Assembly (NCBI RefSeq): GCF_022489065.1 | Contig: NZ_JAKVTW010000001.1 | Coordinates: 1-64,000 of the forward strand | Source of the DNA: Vreelandella neptunia | Lineage (GTDB): Bacteria; Pseudomonadota; Gammaproteobacteria; Pseudomonadales; Halomonadaceae | Length of the DNA stretch: 64,000 nt | Direction: 5' to 3' | In this document: in pieces, positions 34,405-43,394 of the stretch | How positions within the stretch are numbered: the stretch's first letter is position 1 | How the letters are laid out: each line of letters opens with the position of its first letter | The notes under the pieces: model-generated | Databases searched by the model: none | What the model saw: the letters and a program-made list of their open reading frames with translations, nothing else | Told to the model about the DNA's origin: nothing | Made by a program: the position numbers and the translations under genes

Positions 34405-34944
34405 ATGGCTCTCAGTGCAACGCCCTATAAAGTTGATATTAATCTGACCGACCTGGATCACGGGGTGTATGAAACGCTGCGCTTTACCGTGGCTCGTCAC
34501 CCATCAGAGACCGAAGAGCGCATGACCGCGCGCTTACTCGCCTATGTGCTTTGGTACAGCGAGACCCTCGCCTTTGGGCGGGGGCTTTCCGACGTGGATG
34601 AACCGGCCCTATGGGAAAAGAGTCTTGATGGCCGCTTGCTGCACTGGATTGAAGTTGGCCTGCCTGATGCTGAACGGATTACCTGGTGCTCGCGCCGGGC
34701 AGAGCGGGTATCGCTGCTCGCCTATGGTCGGGTAGATATGTGGGAGAGCAAAGTGCTGCCCAGCGTGGCATCGCTGAAAAATGTGCATGTAGCGGGGCTA
34801 CCACAAGAGGCGCTTGCCACCATTGCTAAAGATCTGCCCAGAGCGATTAATTGGGCGGTGATGATTAGCGAAGGATCGCTATTTATTACGGATGAGCAGG
34901 GGCAGCATGAGATTACCCCGCAGTGGCTGCTGCGCGATCGCTAG
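34405..34944 (+). CDS. yaeQ: YaeQ family protein
   Basis: This 179-residue protein matches YaeQ in length and in the motifs VDINLTDLDHGVYE, HPSETEERMTARLLAYVLWY and ITWCSRRAERVSLLAYGR. YaeQ has a PD-(D/E)XK nuclease-like fold, although its cellular role remains unclear; it was once reported as a suppressor of an rfaH defect. The frame is open from 34300 inside the GST gene, but the family N-terminus begins at the ATG at 34405. Confidence 0.9.
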   Translation: MALSATPYKVDINLTDLDHGVYETLRFTVARHPSETEERMTARLLAYVLWYSETLAFGRGLSDVDEPALWEKSLDGRLLHWIEVGLPDAERITWCSRRAERVSLLAYGRVDMWESKVLPSVASLKNVHVAGLPQEALATIAKDLPRAINWAVMISEGSLFITDEQGQHEITPQWLLRDR

Positions 34945-35013
34945 CAAATATCAGACTTTCGTCTATTCTACTAAGCTATAGAATCGAATTTTAAATCGAA
35001 GCGCTTAATCGAG

Positions 35014-35048
35014 AAAGGGATGACTCAAAGGTCATCCCTTATTTTTTT
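35014..35048 (+). terminator. Rho-independent terminator after yaeQ
   Basis: AAGGGATGAC at 35015-35024 and GTCATCCCTT at 35031-35040 make a perfect 10-bp stem with a 6-nt loop, followed by ATTTTTTT. Confidence 0.9.
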
Positions 35049-35119
35049 AAAAGTGTGCTTGCTATCTTTTTGCACAATTACATACAATCAACAATGTTTG
35101 TTGCTGTTCTTAAAAAAGC

Positions 35120-35158
35120 AGTCTCGAAAACCAGCCTCAAAAACTAGTCTCAAAAAAA
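35120..35158 (+). repeat. Three 13-bp tandem units upstream of the LpxR-like gene
   Basis: AGTCTCGAAAACC, AGCCTCAAAAACT and AGTCTCAAAAAAA follow each other without gaps, ending 29 bp before the ATG of the lipid A deacylase gene. Copy number might affect the leader or promoter spacing; this is only a suggestion. Confidence 0.6.
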
Positions 35159-35187
35159 GCCTTCCGGTTAATCTCAAGGAACGAGCA

Positions 35188-36177
35188 ATGAAAGTAAATT
35201 CCCCTTCTCATTGGCAGTTACTCCCGTTAGTAGCTGCCATGAGCCTGCTACCGATGCTTAGCCAGGCAGACGATCGCGTCTTTTCGGTCAAGCACGAAAA
35301 TGATGGCATGGCCAGCAGTGATGATGGCCATTTTACCAGCGGCTTTGAGCTTAACTGGACCTTTGAGCCCAGTGAAGAAAACTGGATGCAGCGCTTAGCG
35401 ACGGCGCTTCCCGATAGCTTGATCGGCAGCGCCGATATGGCCGCTTATCGTTTGGTGCATCAGATTTATACGCCGAATAATATTGAAGAACGTCGGTTGA
35501 TTGAAGATGATCGCCCCTATGCTGGTCTCGTTTACGGTGGGATTTCGCTTTATGAAGACGTGCCGATGGGCAATTGGCGCCAAGCGACTGATCTGCATCT
35601 GGATATTGGTTTGGTAGGGCCTTCCTCACTGGCCGATAGTATTCAGCGAGAAGTTCACCGTGTCACTGAAAGTGATCGCCCAAGCGGTTGGAATAATCAG
35701 CTTGGAGATGAAGCCATTGTGAACGTTGCTATGCGTCGTCAGTGGTGGCATAGCTCCCCGTTTATTGGCAAGCAGTTTGCTCACGGACCTAGTGTAAGCG
35801 CCGCTTTGGGTAATCTTTACACCTATGCAGGCGCTGGATACAGCGTGCGCTGGGGCGACGAGGCGCCCGGTATTCCTACGCTCACGCCAAACCCTGGTAG
35901 CCGCTACCATATGACCGGTAAAGAGGGGTGGCAGTGGTATCTGTTTGCCAGCGTAGACGGCTATTACATGGCGCAAAACCTGACGCTGGATGGCAATACG
36001 TTCAGAGACAGCCACTCGGTTGACCGTAAAGAGTGGGTAGGTGACATCTCTGCAGGCCTGGCGCTGGCTTGGGAAGACTGGCAAGTGACCTACGCGGCTG
36101 TTCAACGTTCTCGTGAGTTCGATGGCCAGGAAGAGCAGGACAAGTTTGGGGCCATCACGTTATCCCGGCGTTTTTAG
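35188..36177 (+). CDS. LpxR-like outer-membrane lipid A 3'-O-deacylase (DUF2219)
   Basis: This 329-residue outer-membrane beta-barrel protein has a Sec signal peptide (about 1-27, ending LSQA) and a terminal Phe. The first strand after the signal reads VFSVKHENDG, placing the conserved Asn38-Asp39 pair that contributes to the LpxR active site. A barrel block reads YTPNNIEE and DDRPYAGLVYGG, both hallmarks of DUF2219. LpxR removes the 3'-acyloxyacyl group of lipid A and may lower immune recognition or alter outer-membrane packing. The frame is open from 35020, but the ATG at 35188 follows an AAGGA site and starts the signal peptide. It is probably a single gene. Confidence 0.85.
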   Translation: MKVNSPSHWQLLPLVAAMSLLPMLSQADDRVFSVKHENDGMASSDDGHFTSGFELNWTFEPSEENWMQRLATALPDSLIGSADMAAYRLVHQIYTPNNIEERRLIEDDRPYAGLVYGGISLYEDVPMGNWRQATDLHLDIGLVGPSSLADSIQREVHRVTESDRPSGWNNQLGDEAIVNVAMRRQWWHSSPFIGKQFAHGPSVSAALGNLYTYAGAGYSVRWGDEAPGIPTLTPNPGSRYHMTGKEGWQWYLFASVDGYYMAQNLTLDGNTFRDSHSVDRKEWVGDISAGLALAWEDWQVTYAAVQRSREFDGQEEQDKFGAITLSRRF

Positions 36178-36200
36178 ACACAGTTACGAAAGGCTCCACC

Positions 36201-36764
36201 ATGACTGAGCGTGAAAAAATGCTGGCGGGGGAGTGGTACAACGCCCAGGACGAAGAGTTGCTAATGCTGCGCCGAAAGGCGCGGCTAACCATGCAAGCAC
36301 TTAACGCTACCCGTGATGACGATTGCGCTGAACGTACATCGCTCTTGCAGCAGCTGTTGCCTAATGCGGGCAGCAAATTATGGATTGAGCCCCCTTTCTA
36401 CTGCGACTATGGGGAACACATCGCATTAGGTAATAACGTTTTCTTCAATTTTAACTGTGTGGTGCTCGATGTTGCCTGGGTGACGATCGGCAACAATGTC
36501 TTGTTTGGTCCTAACGTCCAACTGTACACCGCCACGCATCCATTGGATGCACAACTGCGTTGCAGCGGTTTAGAAGCTGGTCATCCCATCACTATCGGCA
36601 ATGACTGTTGGATTGGCGGTAGCGTGATCATTAATCCTGGTATTACGGTGGGCGAGCGCAGTGTGATTGGCGCTGGCAGTGTCGTGACCAAGGATATTCC
36701 CGCAGATGTATTTGCGGCAGGTAATCCTTGTAAGGTAATTCGCTACTTACATAGTTCTCCGTAG
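36201..36764 (+). CDS. maa: Maltose/galactoside O-acetyltransferase (Maa family)
   Basis: This 187-residue left-handed beta-helix acetyltransferase uses acetyl-CoA to acetylate sugars. An N-terminal Mac domain (MLAGEWYNAQDEELLMLR) is followed by hexapeptide repeats from about residue 70. The catalytic His is in YTATHPLD, with GNDCWIGGSVIINPGITVG and NPCKVIR near the end. The physiological substrate is uncertain for most members. It starts 23 bp after the LpxR-like gene and a small hypothetical gene starts 10 bp after it, so the three may form one transcript. Confidence 0.9.
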   Translation: MTEREKMLAGEWYNAQDEELLMLRRKARLTMQALNATRDDDCAERTSLLQQLLPNAGSKLWIEPPFYCDYGEHIALGNNVFFNFNCVVLDVAWVTIGNNVLFGPNVQLYTATHPLDAQLRCSGLEAGHPITIGNDCWIGGSVIINPGITVGERSVIGAGSVVTKDIPADVFAAGNPCKVIRYLHSSP

Positions 36765-36774
36765 GTGCTAGCTT

Positions 36775-37095
36775 ATGGCTAATAAATACCCTCACACACC
36801 TGATGGCCGCTACTTTGTGGCCAAAAATCGCCTGTGGCGCTGCACTGACCCGCGCCTGGATGAAGAGAAAAAGCGTATCCATATCAAAGCGTTGATGAAA
36901 GCCCGCCGGGCCGTCAGAACGGCCCAACAGCAAGAAGATGACGATGCGCTGCGCCAAGCCCGTGAAGCGGTTCAAGCTGCTAAAGAAGCATTAGGTGAGC
37001 GTGGCCCTGTGTGGTGGGATGATGATGCCCCTGATGAAGGCGGCTTTGCGCCCCATAATAGTTCCTATGCCAAGTGGTGGGAGAGCCAACACTAA
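36775..37095 (+). CDS. Conserved small hypothetical protein
   Basis: This 106-residue soluble protein is highly charged, with a helical, Ala/Arg/Glu-rich middle (ALMKARRAVRTAQQQEDDDA) and a Trp-rich C-terminus (PVWWDDDAPDEGGF, YAKWWE). It opens YPHTPDGRYFVAKNRLWRCTDPRL. I do not recognise a domain; I have an impression of a widespread proteobacterial hypothetical family. The gene follows maa by 10 bp and is followed by a MITE-like element. Confidence 0.65.
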   Translation: MANKYPHTPDGRYFVAKNRLWRCTDPRLDEEKKRIHIKALMKARRAVRTAQQQEDDDALRQAREAVQAAKEALGERGPVWWDDDAPDEGGFAPHNSSYAKWWESQH

Positions 37096-37105
37096 ATCTT
37101 TCTAG

Positions 37106-37265
37106 CAGCCTGTTGGGCTTGACCGATCGTCGCGAGAAGCACGAGTTTTGAGCCAAATTTATCGATCGATTGAGGCGATTAGCGCGCTATTTAACGAAAT
37201 CCATCGAATAAAGTTGGCCAAAATACCGGGATTCGCAGTAGATCAGTGTTAAGTCCGACAGGCTG
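37106..37265. mobile_element. MITE-like element with 15-bp terminal inverted repeats
   Basis: The 160-bp segment begins CAGCCTGTTGGGCTT and ends AAGTCCGACAGGCTG; 13 of 15 end positions are complementary. It is flanked on both sides by CTAG (37102-37105 and 37266-37269), which looks like a 4-bp target duplication of the YTAR kind used by IS5-group elements. No coding frame lies inside. Most simply it is a non-autonomous derivative of an IS whose transposase is elsewhere in the genome. The IS family is inferred, not shown. Confidence 0.65.
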
Positions 37266-37355
37266 CTAGCGTACACAATAGGCCTGGGGCTGTTAGCCTA
37301 GGCTGTGGTGAGCAAACTTTTGGCCTATCGCTAAGTGTTCAAGGAGAAAGTGCAT

Positions 37356-37874
37356 ATGGAAATGGTATTTTTTAATGGCTGGGGCAGCCTGTTACGTATT
37401 CTGGTTATTGGTTTATTGGCGTACGCCACGCTGATTCTCTTCCTACGCCTTTCAGGCAACCGCACGCTTTCGAAAATGAACGCCTTCGACTTAATTGTAA
37501 CGGTCGCACTAGGTTCCACGCTGGCGACTGTATTGCTATCTAAAGATGTGGCCTTGGCGGAGGGAGCTGTCGCGTTAGCGTTGCTGATTTCACTTCAATT
37601 TATAATTACCTGGACCAGTGTGCGGTTTCGGTGGGTGCGCCGATTAGTGACCGGCGAGCCATTGATGCTGCTCTATCAGGGCGAGTTTCTATTAACTTCA
37701 CTGCGAAAAGCGCGGGTAACCCAACACGAAGTGCTTTCTGCCATCCGTAGTAGTGGCCTTAGTGATGTAACCGCCGTAGAAGCCGTCGTATTAGAAACAG
37801 ACGGCTCGTTAAGCGTTGTTAAGCGTCATGCAGAGAGCGGCCAATCCAGCTTAGAGGGTGTTCGTGGTCAATAG
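37356..37874 (+). CDS. DUF421/YetF-type membrane protein
   Basis: This 172-residue protein has three N-terminal membrane helices and a cytoplasmic beta-domain. LFLRLSGNRTLSKMNAFDLIVTVALGST is the DUF421 signature region, and GEPLMLLYQGEF starts the soluble part. The family includes YetF/YcaP proteins of unknown function. The frame is open from a GTG at 37335, but AAGGAG at 37341-37346 serves the ATG at 37356. It stands alone between the MITE-like element and the TonB receptor. Confidence 0.85.
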   Translation: MEMVFFNGWGSLLRILVIGLLAYATLILFLRLSGNRTLSKMNAFDLIVTVALGSTLATVLLSKDVALAEGAVALALLISLQFIITWTSVRFRWVRRLVTGEPLMLLYQGEFLLTSLRKARVTQHEVLSAIRSSGLSDVTAVEAVVLETDGSLSVVKRHAESGQSSLEGVRGQ

Positions 37875-37943
37875 TTAGGCCAAGCTGCATAACCAAGCAG
37901 TCAGTTGACACAATGTAATGAGATCCTTATATTTGCGCAAATA

Positions 37944-37964
37944 AAAATCACTATCATTCATGTT
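37944..37964. promoter_or_regulatory. Candidate Fur box before the siderophore receptor
   Basis: The segment AAATCACTATCATTCATG agrees with roughly 11 of 19 positions of the Fur consensus, including the core ATCATT. It lies about 20-40 bp upstream of the receptor start, where iron-dependent repression would act. Position and gene type support it more than the match itself. Confidence 0.45.
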
Positions 37965-37985
37965 AGTATTTGCCTTGGGATCTAC

Positions 37986-40097
37986 ATGCACACACCATGC
38001 TTTCGTTTGAGCAAGCTGAGAAGCGCCATAGCGCTCGCCTCTATATTCGGTGCTTCCGCCTATGCGGTCGCTCAAGAAGGATCAACCGCTCCCGCTGTTG
38101 AGCTAGATACTGTCGAGGTAACGGCAGCATCAGCGGGCCAATTTGGCTATATCGAGATGGAAGAGGCGCCCAGCGTCGGCAAAATGAATGTGCCGATCAA
38201 TGAGCAGCCTTTTTCAATGTCGGTGGTTGATGAAGAATTTATCCAGGACAGCGGTGCTAAAAATATCCAAGAAGCGCTGCTGTACACTCCCGGCGTTAAC
38301 GCGGGCAACTACGGTTTTGATACCCGAATTGATAGCGCGACAGTGCGTGGCCTTGAAGCTGGCCGCTACCTAGATGGTCTGCGCCAGATTTATGGCTCTT
38401 ACAATAGTGTACGTAGTGATGTGTACGCGCTGGAAAGTGTAGAAGTGCTACGTGGCCCATCTTCAATGCTTTATGGACAGGCAGATTTAGGTGGGGTGAT
38501 TAACGGCGTTTCCAAACTGCCTGAGGAGCAGCGCAGCGGTGAAATCTGGGCGCAGTACGGCTCTCACAATCGTAAGCAGTTGGGGTTTGATTTTACCGGT
38601 GCCGCCGATGAAGATGGTAAGCTGCTTTACCGTCTGGTGGGGTTGCAGCGCGATAGCGATACCCAGGTTGATCACGTTGAAGATGACAGCTACTTCATAG
38701 CCCCGTCATTGACCTGGCGCCCCAGTGATGACACCAGCATTACGCTACTGGTTAATCGGCAGGAGAGTGACAGCCACGTCTCTGCTCAGTTTTTACCTCA
38801 GGCGGGTACATTACAGCCAGGTTCCCAGGGTTTTATCGGTTCTGAGCGATTTGTCGGCGAGCCGGGTTGGGATCGTTATGATGGTGAGAAAACAGAAACC
38901 ACGCTGTTTTTTGATCATCAGTTAAATGATAACTGGGCGTTTGCAGCCACCGCCCGCTATACCGACTCGAGTACGGAAACCCGCGAGCATTGGGTCGATA
39001 TTCCCAGTGTGCCTGATGCTGACGGTAACGTGTCGCGGACGATTTTTACTGCCGATGCCGCCACCCAAATTCTCAACTTAGATGCGCGTATGGAAGGGGA
39101 GTTTGAGCTCGGCGCGACTAAGCACACGATGGTCGTCGGGCTTGACCGGCAGGATGCTCGCTGGGAGCAGGACAACTACTTCTCGGGTGCTGGTTTAGGC
39201 GGCACTATCGATATCTACAATCCCCAGTACGGTAATTTGCAGCTAGATGCGTTGAACCCCACTGACCGGCCAGATAATGAAATTGAACAGGTAGGTGTTT
39301 ACCTGAGCGACCATATCGAGCTGGGCCGAGTGGTCGTGTCTGCTGGGCTACGTCACGACTGGGCAGAAAATCGCACCCTTGCGCTTGCAGGGCCTGATAC
39401 CGTCAGTGACCAAGAAGCGACGACCGGGCGTTTAGGGTTCATGTATCGCTTTGATAATGGCGTTTCTCCCTATATCAGCTATTCCGAAGCCTTCACCATG
39501 AATTTGGGGACGGATGGCACGGCGGCAGCGAATGCGCTTGACCCCACTACGGGAGACCAGCAAGAGGCGGGGATCAAATACCTATCACCCGATAAATCAT
39601 TAGCCATCAGTGCGGCCTACTTTGATATCACCCAGCAGAACCGCGTTAGTGATGGTGTAACGCCAGGTGGTGTCGAGCAAACTGGTGCAGTGGTTGACGG
39701 CTGGGAGTTACAGGTGAATAAGCGCTGGCAGAACTTTGAGACTCAACTGGCTTACACCAATTTGAATGCCACTGATGATAGTACCGGTGAGCGCCTATCC
39801 GCTGTGGCAGAAGAGCAAGCTTCCTGGTGGAACCGGCTCTATGTAGGTAATAACTGGCGGGTGGGGGCAGGCGTACGCTATGTGGGTGATAACGTGGGCT
39901 TCGGTGGCTCACCGGTGGTTCCCTCCAGCACCCTATACGACGCTATGGTGGGTTACACCATGGGCGAATGGGATTTCTCGGTGGATGTTAAAAACCTAAC
40001 CGACGATGAGACTATTTCCTGGTGCCGCTATGAAGGCGGTGATTGTGGCTACGGCAGTCGTCGCAACGTGACAGCGAATGTACGCTATCAGTTCTAA
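37986..40097 (+). CDS. TonB-dependent siderophore receptor
   Basis: This 703-residue outer-membrane receptor imports ferric siderophores using TonB energy. It has a signal peptide (about 1-30, ending AVAQ), a TonB-box-like LDTVEVTA near 40, and a plug domain with INEQPFSMSVVDEEFIQDSG and VEVLRGPSSMLYGQADLGGVIN. A 22-strand barrel ends in Phe (NVTANVRYQF). Two Cys near the end (WCRYEGGDCGYG) are typical of the FhuE/FpvA-like group. The frame is open from 37905; the ATG at 37986 starts the signal peptide. The ligand is unknown. No siderophore biosynthesis or periplasmic binding genes are adjacent. Confidence 0.92.
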   Translation: MHTPCFRLSKLRSAIALASIFGASAYAVAQEGSTAPAVELDTVEVTAASAGQFGYIEMEEAPSVGKMNVPINEQPFSMSVVDEEFIQDSGAKNIQEALLYTPGVNAGNYGFDTRIDSATVRGLEAGRYLDGLRQIYGSYNSVRSDVYALESVEVLRGPSSMLYGQADLGGVINGVSKLPEEQRSGEIWAQYGSHNRKQLGFDFTGAADEDGKLLYRLVGLQRDSDTQVDHVEDDSYFIAPSLTWRPSDDTSITLLVNRQESDSHVSAQFLPQAGTLQPGSQGFIGSERFVGEPGWDRYDGEKTETTLFFDHQLNDNWAFAATARYTDSSTETREHWVDIPSVPDADGNVSRTIFTADAATQILNLDARMEGEFELGATKHTMVVGLDRQDARWEQDNYFSGAGLGGTIDIYNPQYGNLQLDALNPTDRPDNEIEQVGVYLSDHIELGRVVVSAGLRHDWAENRTLALAGPDTVSDQEATTGRLGFMYRFDNGVSPYISYSEAFTMNLGTDGTAAANALDPTTGDQQEAGIKYLSPDKSLAISAAYFDITQQNRVSDGVTPGGVEQTGAVVDGWELQVNKRWQNFETQLAYTNLNATDDSTGERLSAVAEEQASWWNRLYVGNNWRVGAGVRYVGDNVGFGGSPVVPSSTLYDAMVGYTMGEWDFSVDVKNLTDDETISWCRYEGGDCGYGSRRNVTANVRYQF

Positions 40098-40112
40098 CGT
40101 TGGTGAGTAGCG

Positions 40113-40141
40113 AAAATGGAACCTAAATAGGTTCCATTTTT
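40113..40141 (+). terminator. Rho-independent terminator after the TonB receptor
   Basis: AAAATGGAACCT and AGGTTCCATTTT form a perfect 12-bp stem around an AAAT loop, ending in a T-run. Confidence 0.85.
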
Positions 40142-40311
40142 GCTAATATTATCGGCATTTAAAGCCTGACGGTTGGTTCAAGGGCAGCCGCTTGCTTGAA
40201 CGCCTATAGCGGGCACGATGATGCCAGTGCACTTGAAGGAAAGATGGGTGGTTCAACTACGCGGTTGTTCAGTACTCGCGTTAATGATGATTAGCTAGAG
40301 GCCATTAGCGT

Positions 40312-42867
40312 ATGAGTATGAGTCCCAGTAAAGTTCGTACCTTTTTGCCGATAATAGTGATGGTGTCGTTACTGCTAGCGGCAGCCTGGGTGCTCTATCA
40401 AGAGCTACATGTCATTGATTACCATGATGTTCGTCAAGCACTCAGAGAGTTAACGTTAGTTCATGTTGGCTTGGCGTTGCTTTTTACGGTCGCTAATTTT
40501 CTGGTCTCAAGTTGTTATGACCTGCTTGCTTTTAGTCACATTGGCAAACCCGTATGGCGAGTCAGGATAGCCGCCACAGCAATATTGAGTTATGCCGTCA
40601 GCAATAGCGTTGGATTTACCTTGCTGTCGGGTACTGCGGTACGCCATCGTTTCTATTCACGCTGGGGAGTAACAACGAGCGATTTATCTCGTATAGTCGT
40701 ATTCAACTCAGCTACCTATTGGCTGGGATTGTTCGCGTTGGCTGGCTGGAGCCTGGCCTTTCATCCTGGCATGTTCCTTCAAGGGGGCATCGCGAACCAC
40801 ACGGCAGTAGGGCTTGGTATCCTATGTTGTTTAATCGTTGTGGGCTATCTGGCGTTGTCGGTGTTTCGGCGTGCCCCCATTCGGGTACGCGGTTTTACAG
40901 TGCGGTTACCAACCTTACCTACCGCCTGTGGGCAACTGCTTGTTTCCGTCGTCGACTGGTTTTTGGCCGCGACGGTTCTCTATGTGTTATTGCCTGATAC
41001 GGGCCCCAGCTATGGCATTCTGCTTAGCGCTTTTTTGGCAGCTCAGTTACTGGGTGTATTAAGCCATGTGCCTGGGGGCGTGGGTGTGTTCGACAGCGTA
41101 ATGGTTGTGTTGCTTGGGCCGTATTTACCCCTCGAACAGATCCTGGCTGTGCTCATTCTCTATCGAATTATTTACTATATTATTCCATTGGTTATCGCTT
41201 TAGTTGCGCTGGTGGGAGACGAACTAAAAAATCGCCAGGCGCAGCTGTCCAGGTTGAGTCACTCGGTCAGCTATTATTCGGTGCATCTAGCCCCTAAAGT
41301 ATTGTCATTGTTCACTTTTATAGCAGGGGTAGTGTTGCTTTTTTCAGGCGCTACGCCAGCTGAGCATGAGAGGCTTCACTGGTTGGCAAGCACATTACCC
41401 ACCAGCTTGTTTGAAACCACGCATTTTCTTAACAGCTTGATAGGCGTGGGGTTGTTAATACTGGCTCAGGCAGTCTCAAGGCGTATCGAAGTTGCCTATT
41501 ACTTGGTGATGGCTGGGTTGGCTGCCGGTGTTGCGACGTCACTGCTAAGGGCAGCAGACTGGGAAGAGGCCATACTGTTGGTATTTTTAATACTCGCCTT
41601 TATACCCGCCCGACACTTCTTTGATCGACAAGCGGCGCTGTTTGAAACGCGCTTCTCGCCGCAATGGATAGCCGCTATTTTAGTGGCGCTGGGTGCTTCG
41701 ATATGGCTAGGAATGTTTGCGTTTCGTCACGTTGAGTATGCCAATGCCCTTTGGTGGCAGGTTGGGCTAAATCAAGATGCTCCTCGCTTTTTACGAGCCT
41801 CGTTAGGTTCAGCGGTCATGTTGCTTGCCTTTAGTGCATGGCATTTGATGCGTCCCCTTCAAAAACTCATTCAGGTGCCTGGTGAAGCGGAGATTAGCCA
41901 AACGCTGGCTATCATTCACGACCAGAAAGAGACCTTGCCTTACCTAGCTTGGTTAAAAGATAAAGCACTGTTGTTTAATGTCGCACGGACAGGTTTTATT
42001 ATGTATGGCGTCAATGGTCGTACCTGGGTTGCAATGGGCGATCCGGTTGGCCCTGAGGAGGTTGCTCCCGGCTTGATTCGTGAGTTTATCGAACAGGCGA
42101 ATGATTATGGTGGTATGCCGATCTTCTATCAGGTGCGTCCCAATACACTTCATTTATATGCGGACTTGGGCATGAGCTTTATAAAGCTCGGTGAGGAGGC
42201 GAGGGTTGCGCTGCCCGGCTTTTCACTTGAGGGAAAAGCCAATAAAAATTTCCGCACATTAATTAATAAGCTAGAGCGAGAAAACGTAACGTTCCGGATT
42301 ATTCCTGCCGAGCAAGTAGCTACCGCAATGGCACAACTGAAAGTTGTCTCTGATGACTGGCTAACCACCAAGTCGGTCAGTGAAAAGCATTTTTCGTTAG
42401 GCTGTTTTGATGCTGACTATATCGCGCGATTTCCGGTTGCCGTGCTGAAAAAAGAGGGCAGCATTGTGGCCTTTGCAAATGTGTGGAGTGGGGCGGCGGG
42501 AGAGGAACTTTCGGTGGATCTTATGCGCTACTCTTCAGCGGCGCCGACAGGTGCTATGGATAGCTTGTTTATCCACCTGATGATGTGGGGACGCGACAAT
42601 CACTATCAGTGGTTCAATTTGGGAATGTCTCCACTCTCAGGGCTGGAGAAAGGGCCTACTGCTCCGCTGTGGGCAAAAGTGGCGGGCTTCGTCTATAAGC
42701 ATGGCGAGACACTGTATAACTTTGAAGGGTTACGTGCCTATAAAAGCAAGTTTCGCCCGGTTTGGCAGGCGCGCTACCTAGCCTACCCAGGCAAGCTCGG
42801 GCTGCCGATGGTGATGGCGGATATCGCCGCGCTATCTGCAGGTGGTTACCGCAAAATTTTTCGTTAA
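40312..42867 (+). CDS. mprF: MprF-type phosphatidylglycerol aminoacyltransferase/flippase
   Basis: This 851-residue bifunctional membrane protein is full length for MprF. The N-terminal part (about 1-510, some 14 helices) is the flippase domain, with ILSYAVSNSVGFTLLSGTAVRHRFY and LLGVLSHVPGGVGVFDSVMV. The C-terminal DUF2156 domain (about 540-845) is a GNAT-like transferase that moves Lys or Ala from tRNA to phosphatidylglycerol, with NVARTGFIMYGVNGRTWVAMGDPVG and NLGMSPLSGLEKG. The product lowers membrane negative charge and raises resistance to cationic peptides. Codon use and AT content look slightly higher than in the neighbours. It is a single gene. The amino acid cannot be inferred. Confidence 0.92.
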   Translation: MSMSPSKVRTFLPIIVMVSLLLAAAWVLYQELHVIDYHDVRQALRELTLVHVGLALLFTVANFLVSSCYDLLAFSHIGKPVWRVRIAATAILSYAVSNSVGFTLLSGTAVRHRFYSRWGVTTSDLSRIVVFNSATYWLGLFALAGWSLAFHPGMFLQGGIANHTAVGLGILCCLIVVGYLALSVFRRAPIRVRGFTVRLPTLPTACGQLLVSVVDWFLAATVLYVLLPDTGPSYGILLSAFLAAQLLGVLSHVPGGVGVFDSVMVVLLGPYLPLEQILAVLILYRIIYYIIPLVIALVALVGDELKNRQAQLSRLSHSVSYYSVHLAPKVLSLFTFIAGVVLLFSGATPAEHERLHWLASTLPTSLFETTHFLNSLIGVGLLILAQAVSRRIEVAYYLVMAGLAAGVATSLLRAADWEEAILLVFLILAFIPARHFFDRQAALFETRFSPQWIAAILVALGASIWLGMFAFRHVEYANALWWQVGLNQDAPRFLRASLGSAVMLLAFSAWHLMRPLQKLIQVPGEAEISQTLAIIHDQKETLPYLAWLKDKALLFNVARTGFIMYGVNGRTWVAMGDPVGPEEVAPGLIREFIEQANDYGGMPIFYQVRPNTLHLYADLGMSFIKLGEEARVALPGFSLEGKANKNFRTLINKLERENVTFRIIPAEQVATAMAQLKVVSDDWLTTKSVSEKHFSLGCFDADYIARFPVAVLKKEGSIVAFANVWSGAAGEELSVDLMRYSSAAPTGAMDSLFIHLMMWGRDNHYQWFNLGMSPLSGLEKGPTAPLWAKVAGFVYKHGETLYNFEGLRAYKSKFRPVWQARYLAYPGKLGLPMVMADIAALSAGGYRKIFR

Positions 42868-43000
42868 ATGCTCTTATAATGCAGCATGCCTACTAGTAAC
42901 TATTGCTTGAGTGCTTCCTAATTTATTTTAACCCATCCATTCCCGCTGGTTACGTACGGTGATACTCTCAGCCGCTTTCCAAGCAAACTAAGGGCAATTT

Positions 43001-43315
43001 GTGAAAATCAAAGCGGACCTCTCTATTCTAGATATCATCGGCCATCTGATTGTCTGGGTGGTATTGATCATTATCACGTTTGGTATAGCGCTATTTTTCT
43101 TTCCCTATTCATTTTCTCGCTTTGTTATTAACCGTACCTCCGTCGTGGATCCTGCTGGCGTTGAGCGCAAAATGGTTTGCGATATCAACCTGTTCAGCAA
43201 TATAGGCCACATTATTCTATGGATGTTGATTTCGCTGGTTACCTTTGGACTAGGATATATTTTCTACTTCTATCGGGTATGGAATTACGCCTTAAATAAC
43301 TCCCGGATTGAGTAG
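43001..43315 (+). CDS. Small two-TM membrane protein
   Basis: This 104-residue protein has two hydrophobic regions that look like an internal duplication: IIGHLIVWVVLIIITFGIAL and NIGHIILWMLISLVTFGLGY share GH-I-W and TFG spacing. Each is followed by an aromatic segment (FFFPYSFSRFVINRT, FYFYRVWNYALNNS). It starts with GTG at 43001 after a weak AGGGC site. It may belong to a small uncharacterised membrane family (DUF6693-like, from memory). No function is assigned. A strong terminator follows. Confidence 0.7.
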   Translation: MKIKADLSILDIIGHLIVWVVLIIITFGIALFFFPYSFSRFVINRTSVVDPAGVERKMVCDINLFSNIGHIILWMLISLVTFGLGYIFYFYRVWNYALNNSRIE

Positions 43316-43341
43316 TTTTAGTCAGTAAGCTGACAGCCATG

Positions 43342-43377
43342 GGGCCTACGCTGAGAGCAAGCGTAGGCCCTTTTTTT
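43342..43377 (+). terminator. Rho-independent terminator after the small membrane protein
   Basis: GGGCCTACGCT at 43342-43352 pairs perfectly with AGCGTAGGCCC at 43360-43370 around a 7-nt loop, followed by seven T residues. Confidence 0.93.
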
Positions 43378-43394
43378 GTGGCTACTGCTTGTGG

